Position numbers and translations under genes: made by a program. Below are positions 1-9,320 of a stretch of DNA of 64,000 nt, piece by piece. Below the pieces are notes generated by a model. The model had not been told where the DNA came from, did no database searches, and saw nothing but the letters and a program-made list of their open reading frames with translations. Origin of the DNA: Sphingobium sp. KCTC 72723 (GTDB lineage: Bacteria; Pseudomonadota; Alphaproteobacteria; Sphingomonadales; Sphingomonadaceae); contig NZ_CP060388.1 in the NCBI RefSeq assembly GCF_014280435.1, forward strand, positions 1,550,001-1,614,000, read 5' to 3'. Within the stretch, counting starts at the first letter, position 1. Every line of letters begins with the position of its first letter.

Positions 1-7
1 GTCACAC

Positions 8-3004
8 ATGAACATCACGCAATCCGACCATATCGGTCACGCATCCAGCCGACGCGCGCGCCGGCTACTGGGAACGGCCTGCGCTGCAGCCCTGTGCGCA
101 GCGTCGGCAATCGCCACGGCGCAGACCGCCGCGTCCCTGCCCGACGAGCAGGCGACCGCGCCCGACAGTTCGAGCGACATCACAGTCACCGGATCGCGCA
201 TCGTCCGCGACGGATATGACGCGCCGACGCCCGTCAGCATCATCAGCACCAAGGAGTTGAAGGCGGAAGCGCCGGCCAACATCTCCGATTTCGTCAACAC
301 CCTGCCTGCGGTGCGCGGCAGCGGCACGGCGGCCTCTTCCAACGGTTCGCTCAGCAACGGCGCGGCGGGCATCAACAGCGTCAACCTGCGCAATCTGGGC
401 GCGAACCGCACGCTCGTGTTGTTCGACGGCCAACGCTCCGTCACATCCACCACGACCGGCCAGGTCGACGTGAACACATTCCCGCAGGCGTTGATCGAGC
501 GAGTCGAAGTAGTGACCGGCGGCGCATCGTCCGCTTATGGTTCGGACGCCGTTTCGGGCGTGGTCAACTTCATCCTCAACCGCGACTTCACCGGCCTCAA
601 GACCGAATATGAATATGGCGTCACCACCCGCGACGACGGCAAGAATTACAAGTTCAACGCGACCGGCGGGAAATCCTTTGCCGATGGCAAGGGGCATATC
701 CTGGTATCGGGTGAATATTTCGAGCAGGCGGGGATCCAGTCGATCGATCGCGACTGGAACGACAACGGTTATTTCTTGGCCAACAACCCGGCCTATAGCG
801 GCGCGCGCTGCACTGATGCGGCATCGCTCAATACGCCCTGCGTCCCCGAATATATCGTCGAGGCGGGCATCGGCACCGGCCAGTTCACACCCGGCGGCCT
901 CATCAGCACAGGCCCGCTGCGCGGCACCTATTTCGGGTCGATCAACCCGACCACTGGCAAAGCGTCGGTCAACCAGCTCAATTTCGGTGCGACCAGCGGG
1001 CAGTGGATGATCGGCGGCGACACCGACATCACCACCAAGGGACATCGCGGCAGCGCGACGCTGTTGCCGTCGGAAAAGCGGCATAGCGCCTTTGGTCGCC
1101 TGAGCTATGAATTTTCGCCGTTGATCGAAATATTCGGCCAGTTTTCCTACAGCCGCTATAACGGCCAGAGCTTCTATCAGCAGACCCCGACCGTTGGCGT
1201 CGCCATCCAGCGCGACAACGCCTTCTTGCCTGACAGCGTAAGAGCGGCGATGGTCGCCAACAACCTGACGTCGGTCCAGATCGGCACCAGCCACATCTTC
1301 CTGCCGCCGCAGGGCAGCGACAATACGCGGCAGGTGTTCCGTTATGTCGCGGGCGGACGCGGCGAATTTTCGGTCGCGTCGAGCGACTGGACCTGGGACG
1401 CCTATTATCAGCTTGGCAAGACCAAGACGAGCGAACTGCTGACGAACGCATGGAACATCGCGCGCATGGCAAGCGCCACCGATGCGGTCGTCGCGGCGGC
1501 GGGCAATAACGGCGGCTATGCCCCCGGAACGATCGTCTGCCGCATCAATGTGGATGCCAATGCGAACAATAATGATCGAAGCTGCGTCCCGCTCAACCGC
1601 ATCGGCACCAATGGCGCATCGGCGGCGGCGATCGACTATGTGCTGTACAACGGTCTCCAGCCGCTGCGTAAGCAAGACCTCAAGCAGGAAGTGGCGGCGA
1701 TCAATTTTTCGACCAACAATCTGCTCGACCTGTGGGCCGGGCCGATCTCGATCGCGTTCGGCGGCGAATATCGCAAGGAATCGGTGACCGGATCGGTCGA
1801 TAGCCTGTTCCAGCCGATCGTATCGAACGGGGTCACGACTGGCACCTGGATCTATGGCAATTATCTGCCCACGATCGGCCGATACAATGTGAAGGAAGCC
1901 TATCTCGAAACCATCGTCCCGATATTCCGGGGCATGGATTTCAACGGCGCGTTTCGCATGACCGATTATTCGACGTCGGGCAGCGTCAACACCTGGAAAG
2001 CGGGCCTGACCTGGCAGCCGATGGACGACATCAAGTTCCGTGGCACGGTGTCCCGCGACATTCGCGCGCCCAATCTGAGCGAATTGTTCGCACCCGGCAC
2101 CGGGCGTACCAACACGGTCAACGTCCCCAGTGGCGCGACGGTGCGCGCGGACCAGTTCAACGAATCCACCGTCGGCAACCCCACCCTGCAACCCGAAATC
2201 GCCAAGACCTATGGCGCGGGCGTCGTGTTGACGCCCACCTTCCTGCCGGGCTTCGCCATGTCGGTGGATTATTATAATATCAAGATCGACGGGTCGATCT
2301 CCTCCCTGGTGGCGCAGACGCTGGTGGATCAATGCTATCTGCAAAATATTGCGCTGGCCTGTACCGCCATATCGACCAGCGGCGGGCGGGGCGTCGTCAC
2401 CCCAGGGCTGGCCATCACCAGCATCGAAATCAAGCCGACCAACTTTGTGACCGAAAAAACCAGCGGCATCGACATCGAAGCCAGCTATCGCAGGCAGGTC
2501 GGTCCCGGCAACATGACGCTGCGCGCGCTAGTCAGCAAGGCGTTCGAACTGAAACTGGACAATGGCGTCACCGCAACGACGGACGCGGCCGGCCAGAACA
2601 CTGGCGGCCTGCCCGACTGGACCTATCGCTTCACCGCCGGATACGACATGGACGCAGGCTTTAGCATCCAGGGCGTTGCGCGCGGCGTGTCCAGCGGCGT
2701 GTACAACAATAATTATGTCGTCTGCGACACCGCCTGCCCGCTTTCGACCGCCGACAATCGCACGATCAACCTGAACAAGATCAAGGGCGCTTTCTACTTC
2801 GACCTTAACGCGAGCTATAATTTCGAAATGGGCGGATCGAAGACGCAATTGTTCCTGTCGGTCCGCAACATATTCGACAAGGATCCGGTGCTGGTCGGCA
2901 TCGGCCCGACGGGCAACAACACGCCCGCTTATCCGCAGACAAACCGCGCCCTCTACGACGTTTTGGGCCGCGTGTTCCGCATGGGCGTGCGCCTGTCCAT
3001 CTGA
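8..3004 (+). CDS. TonB-dependent outer-membrane receptor
   Basis: A 998-residue TonB-dependent receptor, which would import a large or scarce substrate across the outer membrane using TonB energy. The N terminus is basic (SSRRARR) followed by an Ala-rich hydrophobic stretch ending near ATAQ, a signal peptide. A short box (ITVTGSRI, about residue 58) precedes the plug, which contains the typical LRNLGANRTLVLFDG and GGASSAYGSDAVSGVVNF motifs. The long beta-barrel ends with a receptor-like C terminus (GRVFRMGVRLSI). It belongs to the large class common in sphingomonads, not to the siderophore class. It lies 76 bases upstream of two secreted amidohydrolases on the same strand, so I infer that its ligand is their amide or peptide-like substrate. 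The ATG at 8 is close to the window edge, so an upstream start cannot be excluded. Confidence 0.92.
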   Translation: MNITQSDHIGHASSRRARRLLGTACAAALCAASAIATAQTAASLPDEQATAPDSSSDITVTGSRIVRDGYDAPTPVSIISTKELKAEAPANISDFVNTLPAVRGSGTAASSNGSLSNGAAGINSVNLRNLGANRTLVLFDGQRSVTSTTTGQVDVNTFPQALIERVEVVTGGASSAYGSDAVSGVVNFILNRDFTGLKTEYEYGVTTRDDGKNYKFNATGGKSFADGKGHILVSGEYFEQAGIQSIDRDWNDNGYFLANNPAYSGARCTDAASLNTPCVPEYIVEAGIGTGQFTPGGLISTGPLRGTYFGSINPTTGKASVNQLNFGATSGQWMIGGDTDITTKGHRGSATLLPSEKRHSAFGRLSYEFSPLIEIFGQFSYSRYNGQSFYQQTPTVGVAIQRDNAFLPDSVRAAMVANNLTSVQIGTSHIFLPPQGSDNTRQVFRYVAGGRGEFSVASSDWTWDAYYQLGKTKTSELLTNAWNIARMASATDAVVAAAGNNGGYAPGTIVCRINVDANANNNDRSCVPLNRIGTNGASAAAIDYVLYNGLQPLRKQDLKQEVAAINFSTNNLLDLWAGPISIAFGGEYRKESVTGSVDSLFQPIVSNGVTTGTWIYGNYLPTIGRYNVKEAYLETIVPIFRGMDFNGAFRMTDYSTSGSVNTWKAGLTWQPMDDIKFRGTVSRDIRAPNLSELFAPGTGRTNTVNVPSGATVRADQFNESTVGNPTLQPEIAKTYGAGVVLTPTFLPGFAMSVDYYNIKIDGSISSLVAQTLVDQCYLQNIALACTAISTSGGRGVVTPGLAITSIEIKPTNFVTEKTSGIDIEASYRRQVGPGNMTLRALVSKAFELKLDNGVTATTDAAGQNTGGLPDWTYRFTAGYDMDAGFSIQGVARGVSSGVYNNNYVVCDTACPLSTADNRTINLNKIKGAFYFDLNASYNFEMGGSKTQLFLSVRNIFDKDPVLVGIGPTGNNTPAYPQTNRALYDVLGRVFRMGVRLSI

Positions 3005-3080
3005 CCTGCCTCTTGCGGTCGGCGGCCCGCGCCGTCGACCGTACCAAATACATAATCCGTCCGTTCGGGAGATATTCGTG

Positions 3081-4697
3081 ATGCTGAAATCCGCCGCCCC
3101 ATCGCTGCCCGGCAAGTCGATTGCTGCCCTGCTGGTTTCGACCATGCTCGTCACCGTCGCCCTGCCCGCCGCCGCCAAGGCACCCGCCGCGCTGAAGAAG
3201 GAAGTCGCGACCGCGATCGACGGGGAAGCCAAGCTGGTGCAGGAAATGGTCGATAGCGTCTTCAGCTTCGCCGAACCGGGCTTTCAGGAATTCAAGACAG
3301 CCGATTATCTGACCGCCATTCTGGAAAAAAATGGCTTCACCATTACCAAGGGCGTGGCGGGCATCCCGTCGGCCTGGACGGCAACCTGGGGCACAGGTGG
3401 TCCACTCGTCGCACTAGGCTCGGACGTGGACGGGTTGCTAGGCCTTTCCCAATATCCCGGATCGCCCACGCTCAAGCCGATGGTCGCAGGTGCGCCGGGC
3501 CATGGCGAAGGGCATAATTCGGGTATGCCGCTCATCGTGGCCGCCGCCATCGCGACCAAGAATGTGATGGAAAAGCGCGGGATCAAGGGTCGCCTGATGC
3601 TGTGGCCGGGCGTTGCGGAGGAATTGCTGGCGACCAAGGCCTTTTACGTCCGCGCAGGCCTGTTCAAGGATGTCGACGCCTCCATCTTCACGCATGTCGG
3701 TTCGGGCTTCAGCACCGGCTATGGCGAGATGGGCAATAACGGGATGGTGTCGGTCGAATATAATTTCCACGGCAAGACATCGCACGCCGCTGGCGCTCCC
3801 TGGGCCGGGCGGAGCGCCCTTGACGGCGTCGAACTGATGGACATCGCCTGGAACATGCGCCGCGAGCATCTGCCCATCACCCAGCGTTCGCATTATGTCA
3901 TCACCAATGGCGGGGGCCAGCCCAACATCGTGCCGGGCGAGGCCACCGTCTGGTATTATTTCCGCGAACAGACCTTCGATTCGATCCGCAAGCTCTACGA
4001 AACCGGCAGCGAGATCGCAGACGCGGCGGCCAAGGCGACCGGCACCACCGTCACCCGCCGCATCCTGGGCTATGCCGCGCCCAATTTCGGCAACAAGCCG
4101 TTGGCCGAGGCGGCCTATGCCAATATCCAGATGGTCGGGATGCCCAAATGGACCGCGCAGGACCAGGCCTTCGCCAAGGCGGCGCAGGAGGCCAACAAGT
4201 TGGAGATCAAGCCGCTGGAGGACAAGGTCAGCGCACTTTCCACACCCGAATCGCGCGGCAAATCGAACGGCGGCGGGTCCGATGACATTGGCGACATCAT
4301 GTGGACGGTGCCGACCATCACCATCCGTTTTCCGTCCAACATTCCGAGCATGATCGGCCATAATGTCACGTCGGCGATCGCGATGGCGACGCCCATCGCG
4401 CACAAGGGCGCGGTCGCGGGGGCCAAGGCAGTGGCCATGACCGTCCTCGACATCATGACAACGCCGACATTGGTGAGCGAAGCCAAGGCCTATTTCACCA
4501 ACGTCCAGACCAAGGACCAGAAATATGACCCGGTGCTGACGGCAGAAGACAAGCCGGCCATCCACCTGAACAAGGAAATCATGGACCGGATGCGGCCGGA
4601 GCTGGAGAAATATTATTATGATCCCGCCAAATATAGCAGCTATCTGGAACAGTTGGGCATCGCCTATCCCAATACGGATATTGGTGTCGCGAAATAA
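3081..4697 (+). CDS. secreted M20-family amidohydrolase (AbgB-like), copy 1
   Basis: A 538-residue zinc-type amidohydrolase/peptidase of the M20 family, closest in feel to AbgB (aminobenzoyl-glutamate hydrolase subunit B). It has an N-terminal signal peptide ending near PAAAKA, so it should act in the periplasm. Visible motifs: GSDVDGL, GHGEGHNSG, GVAEE (metal and catalytic region), and HAAGAPWAGRSALDG in the dimerisation domain. The Cys usual in the HxCGHN/D metal motif of AbgB-like proteins is replaced by Glu here (HGEGHN); this may change the metal site. GGGAGA-like Shine-Dalgarno bases at 3067-3072 (GGGAGA) favour ATG 3081 over the adjacent GTG at 3078. It is followed after 47 bases by a close paralogue. 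The substrate is not identifiable from sequence. Confidence 0.85.
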   Translation: MLKSAAPSLPGKSIAALLVSTMLVTVALPAAAKAPAALKKEVATAIDGEAKLVQEMVDSVFSFAEPGFQEFKTADYLTAILEKNGFTITKGVAGIPSAWTATWGTGGPLVALGSDVDGLLGLSQYPGSPTLKPMVAGAPGHGEGHNSGMPLIVAAAIATKNVMEKRGIKGRLMLWPGVAEELLATKAFYVRAGLFKDVDASIFTHVGSGFSTGYGEMGNNGMVSVEYNFHGKTSHAAGAPWAGRSALDGVELMDIAWNMRREHLPITQRSHYVITNGGGQPNIVPGEATVWYYFREQTFDSIRKLYETGSEIADAAAKATGTTVTRRILGYAAPNFGNKPLAEAAYANIQMVGMPKWTAQDQAFAKAAQEANKLEIKPLEDKVSALSTPESRGKSNGGGSDDIGDIMWTVPTITIRFPSNIPSMIGHNVTSAIAMATPIAHKGAVAGAKAVAMTVLDIMTTPTLVSEAKAYFTNVQTKDQKYDPVLTAEDKPAIHLNKEIMDRMRPELEKYYYDPAKYSSYLEQLGIAYPNTDIGVAK

Positions 4698-4744
4698 CCG
4701 CACCTGCATAAAGCCCTGCATCCATACTCATCTTCGGAGCGCCC

Positions 4745-6352
4745 ATGCCCGCCCCATCGCGTCATAATATCCTGTCCACGATCGGCCTGTTGCTGGCCGC
4801 CTCCAGCCTGTCGCTGAGCATCCCGGCCATGGCCAAGGCACCCGCCGCGCTCAAGACGGAAGTCGCGACCGCGATCGACGAAGAGGCCAAGCTGGTGCAG
4901 GAAATGGTAGATAGCGTCTTCAGCTTTGCCGAACCGGGCTTTCAGGAAGTAAGGACTTCGGCATATTTGACCGCCATCCTCGAACGGAACGGTTTCACCG
5001 TTACGCGCGGCGTCGCGGGCATCCCGACGGCGTGGACCGCGACCTGGGGCACGGGCGGCCCGCTGGTGGCACTGGGATCGGACATTGACGGGCTGCTTGG
5101 CCTGTCCCAGACGCCAGGATCGGCGGTCATCAAGCCGATGGTCGCGGGCGCACCGGGGCATGGCGAGGGGCATAATTCGGGTATGCCGCTCATCATCGCC
5201 GCCGCCATCGCCACCAAGAATGTGATGGAAAAGCATGGGATAAAGGGACGGCTGATGCTGTGGCCCGGCGTTGCGGAGGAATTGCTGGCGACCAAGGCCT
5301 TCTATGTGCGCGAAGGGCTGTTCAAGGATGTCGACGCCTCCATCTTCACCCATGTCAATGCAGGTTTCGGCACGGGTTGGGGCGATCTGGGCCTGACCGG
5401 CATGGTTTCTGTTCAATATGATTTCCACGGCAAGACTGCCCATGGTGCCGCGCCATGGAATGGCCGCAGCGCGCTCGATGGAGTCGAATGGATGAACGCC
5501 GCATGGAATTTCCGGCGCGAGCATCTGCCGCTAACCCAGCGGTCGCATTATGTAATCACCAACGGCGGGGGCCAGCCCAACATCGTGCCGGGCGAAGCGA
5601 GCGTGTGGTATTATTTCCGTGACAAGGATTTCGCTTCGGTCCGCAAGCTGTACGAAACCGGCAACGAGATTTCGGAGGCTGCGGCCAAGGCGACCGGCAC
5701 CACCGTCACCCGCCGCCTGCTGGGCTATGCCGCGCCCAATTTCGGGAACAAGCCAATGGCCGAAGCCGCCTATGCCAATATCGAAATGGTTGGGATGCCC
5801 CAGTGGAGCGAGGCGGATCAGGCCTTCGCAAAAGCGGTACAACAGGCCAACGGCTTCACGCTCAAGCCCCTGGACAGCAAGGTAACCCCCCTTTCGACCC
5901 CTGAAACACGCGGCGGCGCGAGCTTTGGCGGGTCCGACGATATCGGCGACATCATGTGGACCGTGCCCACCATCACCATTGGCTATCCATCCAACATTCC
6001 CAATACGATCGGACATCATGTGACCGCCGCGATGGCGATGGCGACCCCGATTGCGCATAAGGGCGCTGTCGCAGGCGCAAAAGCGGTAGCCATGACCGTC
6101 CTCGACCTCATGACCACGCCCACACTGATCAGCGCGGCCAAGGCCTATTTCACCAATGTGCAGACCAAGGACTTGAAATATGATCCTGTCGTCACTGCGC
6201 AGGACAAACCCGCCATCCATTTGAACAAGGAAGTGATGGAACAGTTGCGCCCGAAGATGGAGCAATATTATTACGACCCCGCAAAATATGGCAGCTATCT
6301 TGAGCAGTTGGGTATCGCCTATCCCGATACGAGAACCACTGGCGCGAAATAA
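4745..6352 (+). CDS. secreted M20-family amidohydrolase (AbgB-like), copy 2
   Basis: A 535-residue paralogue of the preceding gene; by eye most positions are identical, including the first 120 mature residues with only scattered substitutions. It keeps the same motifs (GSDIDGL, GHGEGHNSG, GVAEE, GGSDDIGDIMWTVP) and again has Glu instead of the usual metal-bridging Cys. The signal peptide differs (ends near PAMAKA) although the mature part starts identically with APAALK, consistent with tandem duplication and divergence of the exported leader. A GGAG sequence sits about 6 bases before ATG 4745. It is probably cotranscribed with copy 1 and the receptor. The two enzymes may differ in substrate preference or form a hetero-oligomer; neither can be decided here. 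Confidence 0.84.
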   Translation: MPAPSRHNILSTIGLLLAASSLSLSIPAMAKAPAALKTEVATAIDEEAKLVQEMVDSVFSFAEPGFQEVRTSAYLTAILERNGFTVTRGVAGIPTAWTATWGTGGPLVALGSDIDGLLGLSQTPGSAVIKPMVAGAPGHGEGHNSGMPLIIAAAIATKNVMEKHGIKGRLMLWPGVAEELLATKAFYVREGLFKDVDASIFTHVNAGFGTGWGDLGLTGMVSVQYDFHGKTAHGAAPWNGRSALDGVEWMNAAWNFRREHLPLTQRSHYVITNGGGQPNIVPGEASVWYYFRDKDFASVRKLYETGNEISEAAAKATGTTVTRRLLGYAAPNFGNKPMAEAAYANIEMVGMPQWSEADQAFAKAVQQANGFTLKPLDSKVTPLSTPETRGGASFGGSDDIGDIMWTVPTITIGYPSNIPNTIGHHVTAAMAMATPIAHKGAVAGAKAVAMTVLDLMTTPTLISAAKAYFTNVQTKDLKYDPVVTAQDKPAIHLNKEVMEQLRPKMEQYYYDPAKYGSYLEQLGIAYPDTRTTGAK

Positions 6353-6894
6353 CGAATCAGGTGCGCGAAGAAATTCGTTGCCGAGGATTCGCAGAGGAGG
6401 CAGGAACGCTATAACGATGCTGTTCGGTTTGTGGGGATTTAGGATGCCCAATTTACCGGAGATGTGATTCACATTCTGGATGGGCCGCCTTATCTATATT
6501 GCGCGACATTATCAAGCCGCGCGATGTCAATTCGACCCATATGGACCCGATGGACAGATGGCATTCATGGTGGCGTCAAAATCATGCATCGAGTAAATGT
6601 CGATGTAAAATCCTTATCTTGCGATGACTGCCGGGCGCCCGCAGGTCACTACCTTCGCTTCTCATAAGGTGTCGAGGCCCGGTGCCGATCCCGCCGCAAT
6701 TCCAACATTGCCCAGCCGATACCCAAGCCTGAACAGCGCGGCGATCTGTTTGCGTGTTTTGTCCTGTCGCGTCGCGGGATCGGGGTCGTTTGACCTGTAA
6801 AAGTTCATGCAGCAAAAGCAGGCATTTATGATAATGACTTGCAATATAGGACCATGGCGTTATGGGAGCAGTCCAATTTTATGGGGGTTCCGCC
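6353..6894. other. 542-base intergenic region before the siderophore receptor
   Basis: No convincing gene. Several short open frames exist on both strands, but none has a recognisable motif or good ribosome site. The base composition is lower in GC than the neighbours, especially 6420-6660. The last 70 bases hold the receptor promoter and a candidate Fur operator. It could contain remnants of a decayed gene, but I cannot show that. Confidence 0.5.
6829..6845. promoter_or_regulatory. candidate Fur-type operator
   Basis: The AT-rich stretch TGATAATGACTTGCAAT resembles half of the classical Fur box (GATAATGAT) and lies 50-66 bases upstream of the siderophore receptor start, where an iron-responsive operator would be expected. 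The match is partial; it is inferred from position and the downstream operon. Confidence 0.4.
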
Positions 6895-9006
6895 ATGTCT
6901 GCCATTCTCTCGCTCCTCGCCGCTGCGGCTGCTGCCGCCCCGGCGGATGCTGCCGCTGATCCTTCTGGTGCCGATGTCATCATCGTGACGGGGCAGCGCA
7001 CCGAAGGGCAGGACGGCTATGCTGTCAAAAAGCAGACCACCACGATGCGCGTTCCCCTGTCGCTGCGCGAAACGCCACAATCGGTCAGCACCGTCACGCG
7101 CGCGCAGATCGAGGATTTCAAGCTCAACGACATCAACGACCTGCTAAAGACGGTGCCGGGCGTGCAGGTGCAACCCAACGACACCGACCGAGTGTCCTAT
7201 TCGGCGCGCGGGTTCGACATTCAGACGTTCCAGATCGACGGCGTCGGCCTGCCCTTCGCATTCGGTATCCAGACCGGGTCGATCGACACGGGCGTTTACG
7301 ACCATATCGACGTGGTGAAGGGCGCGCCCGGCCTGCTTTCGTCCACCGGCAATCCGTCCGCCGTGGTCAACTTCATCCGCAAGCGCCCGACCACGACGTT
7401 CCAGGCTTCGGCCAACGCCCAATATGGATCGTTTAACGACCTGCGCATCGACGGCGACGTGTCGGTGCCGCTGACCAGCGACGGTTCGGTGCGTGCGCGC
7501 GCCGTGGGGGTGTTCGTCGACAAGGACAGCTATCTGGATCGCTATCACCTGCGCCGCTGGACCGGCTATGGCATTGTCGAGGCCGATATCGGTCCCGATA
7601 CGACGTTGACCGCGGGCTATGGCCATCAGGATCATCAGAGCCAGGGCGCGATGTGGGGCTCGCTGCCGCTCTATTACACCGATGGCACCCGCATCGACCT
7701 GCCCCGGTCGGCCAATACCGGCCCGGAATGGGCGGGATGGGGCGTGATCGACCGGCAGATTTTCGGCGATATCGTGCATCATTTCAACGAGGACTGGCAC
7801 GCCAAGCTGACGGTCGTGCGCCGCGCCATGAGCGAGCAGGACCAGCTATTCTATGTCTATGGCAATCCGGAGCGTGCTTCGTTGCCCAGCGGCATCAACG
7901 CGGCGACCTTCGCCGGGGTCTACAGCTATCCCGGTGCGTTCAAGGCGCAGACGCGCAACCTGACGCTGGACGGCTATGTCGCGGGCAAGGTGTCGCTGTT
8001 CGGTCGGCAGCATGATGTGATGATCGGTGCCAACCGCAGCGCGCAGGATTATCAGCAACTTTCGAGCTATGACAACAGCACGATCAACGTCGCCGTGCCG
8101 CTGCCCAATGTCTATGACGGCAGTTTTCCCCTGCCCAACTTCCCGACCACCTATGACCTCAGCCTCGACCAGCATAGCCGACGGGAATCCATTTATGGGA
8201 TGGTACGGCTGAATCTGGCCGACCCGTTCAAGCTGATGGTGGGGGCAAATTATACCCACGCCATGGCGGAGGGGTTTTCCTATGGCACGCCGACCAGTTT
8301 CGACCGCAACCGTTTCCTGCCGTTCGTCGGTGCGACGCTGGACCTGAACGAGACATTCAGTGCCTATGCCAGCTTTGCGACCATCTTCAACCCGCAGAGC
8401 GAAGTCGATATCAACAACCAGATATTGAAGCCGATCGAGGGCAGCAATCTGGAAGCGGGGCTGAAGGGCGAATGGTATGAAGGGCGGCTCCACGCCAGCA
8501 TCGCCCTGTTCCAGACGCGGCAGGACAATACGGCCCAGTCGGTCGGCTTCGTCAATGGCCGGACGATCTATCAGGGGTTCGACGCGAAGTCGGAAGGGAT
8601 CGAATTTGACTTCGGCGGCGAAATCCTGCCCGGCCTGCAAGCGACCGGCGGCTATACGCTGATGCGTATCCGCGACGAGGATGACCAGCCTGCCCGCACC
8701 TTCGTGCCGCGCCATCAGGGCAAGCTGAACGTCAGCTATAGCCCGCCCGCGCTGCCCGCGCTCAAGGTCGGCGCGTCGCTCCAGTATCAAAGCCAGATCT
8801 ACTTCAAGACCGCGACGATCAAGCTGGTGCAGGAAGATTATGCCGTAGTCGACCTGATGGCGAAATATAGCTTTACCGATAATCTGTCGGTCAGCGCGAA
8901 CCTGAAAAATGTCACCAACGTCAAATATCTGGGGGCGCTCAACTATGATCAGGCCTATTATGGTGCGCCGCGCACGGTGCTTGGCACGGTCAGCCTGAAA
9001 TATTGA
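6895..9006 (+). CDS. TonB-dependent siderophore receptor
   Basis: A 703-residue outer-membrane receptor of the ferric-siderophore class. The start chosen is ATG 6895, preceded by GGGGG with 7-base spacing and followed by a hydrophobic Ala-rich signal peptide; ATG 6862 in the same frame would add 11 residues in front of it. The plug carries the characteristic siderophore-receptor signature around residues 45-80 (SLRETPQSVSTVTRAQIED, then NDLLKTVPGVQV) and the barrel ends in an aromatic residue (VSLKY). The next gene starts 8 bases later. With the three following membrane genes this forms a classic receptor plus PepSY plus small-DUF iron uptake operon. The cognate siderophore (hydroxamate or other) cannot be read from sequence; no biosynthesis genes are nearby, so a xenosiderophore is plausible. 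Confidence 0.93.
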   Translation: MSAILSLLAAAAAAAPADAAADPSGADVIIVTGQRTEGQDGYAVKKQTTTMRVPLSLRETPQSVSTVTRAQIEDFKLNDINDLLKTVPGVQVQPNDTDRVSYSARGFDIQTFQIDGVGLPFAFGIQTGSIDTGVYDHIDVVKGAPGLLSSTGNPSAVVNFIRKRPTTTFQASANAQYGSFNDLRIDGDVSVPLTSDGSVRARAVGVFVDKDSYLDRYHLRRWTGYGIVEADIGPDTTLTAGYGHQDHQSQGAMWGSLPLYYTDGTRIDLPRSANTGPEWAGWGVIDRQIFGDIVHHFNEDWHAKLTVVRRAMSEQDQLFYVYGNPERASLPSGINAATFAGVYSYPGAFKAQTRNLTLDGYVAGKVSLFGRQHDVMIGANRSAQDYQQLSSYDNSTINVAVPLPNVYDGSFPLPNFPTTYDLSLDQHSRRESIYGMVRLNLADPFKLMVGANYTHAMAEGFSYGTPTSFDRNRFLPFVGATLDLNETFSAYASFATIFNPQSEVDINNQILKPIEGSNLEAGLKGEWYEGRLHASIALFQTRQDNTAQSVGFVNGRTIYQGFDAKSEGIEFDFGGEILPGLQATGGYTLMRIRDEDDQPARTFVPRHQGKLNVSYSPPALPALKVGASLQYQSQIYFKTATIKLVQEDYAVVDLMAKYSFTDNLSVSANLKNVTNVKYLGALNYDQAYYGAPRTVLGTVSLKY

Positions 9007-9014
9007 GAGAGACG

Positions 9015-9320
9015 ATGTCACCCAAGTCGCGCCGCTGGATCCGCATTGCGCTCGCCGGGCCGGGGGCCGTGATCGTTGCCCTGGTCGTCATGGCGGGCAT
9101 GGCGCTGTGGCTGCCGGGCGGCGCGGCGGGGATCGACAATCTGGTGTTGCCGCTGGTGCTGGTGCCGCTGGTCTGGGCCGGGCTGTTCTTTCACGCCTGC
9201 CTCGACCGGCGGCTCACACGGGTTGCGATCATCGCTGGCGGGCTGTTAGTGATCCATGGCGGGCTGGTCGCGCAGAAGTTCAGCGAAAATCAGCCCGTCG
9301 CAGCGGAGGCGCATCCATGA
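9015..9320 (+). CDS. small inner-membrane protein of the iron-uptake operon
   Basis: A 101-residue protein with three hydrophobic segments (about residues 10-34, 39-62 and 70-85) and few loops. ATG 9015 is preceded by GAGAGAGACG directly after the receptor stop. Its stop overlaps the start of the next gene by ATGA, implying translational coupling. By position it matches the small DUF3649-like proteins found in receptor/PepSY operons, but I cannot confirm the family from sequence alone. Probably an accessory of ferric-siderophore handling at the inner membrane. Confidence 0.8.
   Translation: MSPKSRRWIRIALAGPGAVIVALVVMAGMALWLPGGAAGIDNLVLPLVLVPLVWAGLFFHACLDRRLTRVAIIAGGLLVIHGGLVAQKFSENQPVAAEAHP

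Noticed and set aside
6662..6844. 60-residue minus-strand frame in the gap before the siderophore receptor
   Set aside because: No recognisable family, no good ribosome site, and it overlaps the receptor's promoter region. Could be a remnant but cannot be supported.
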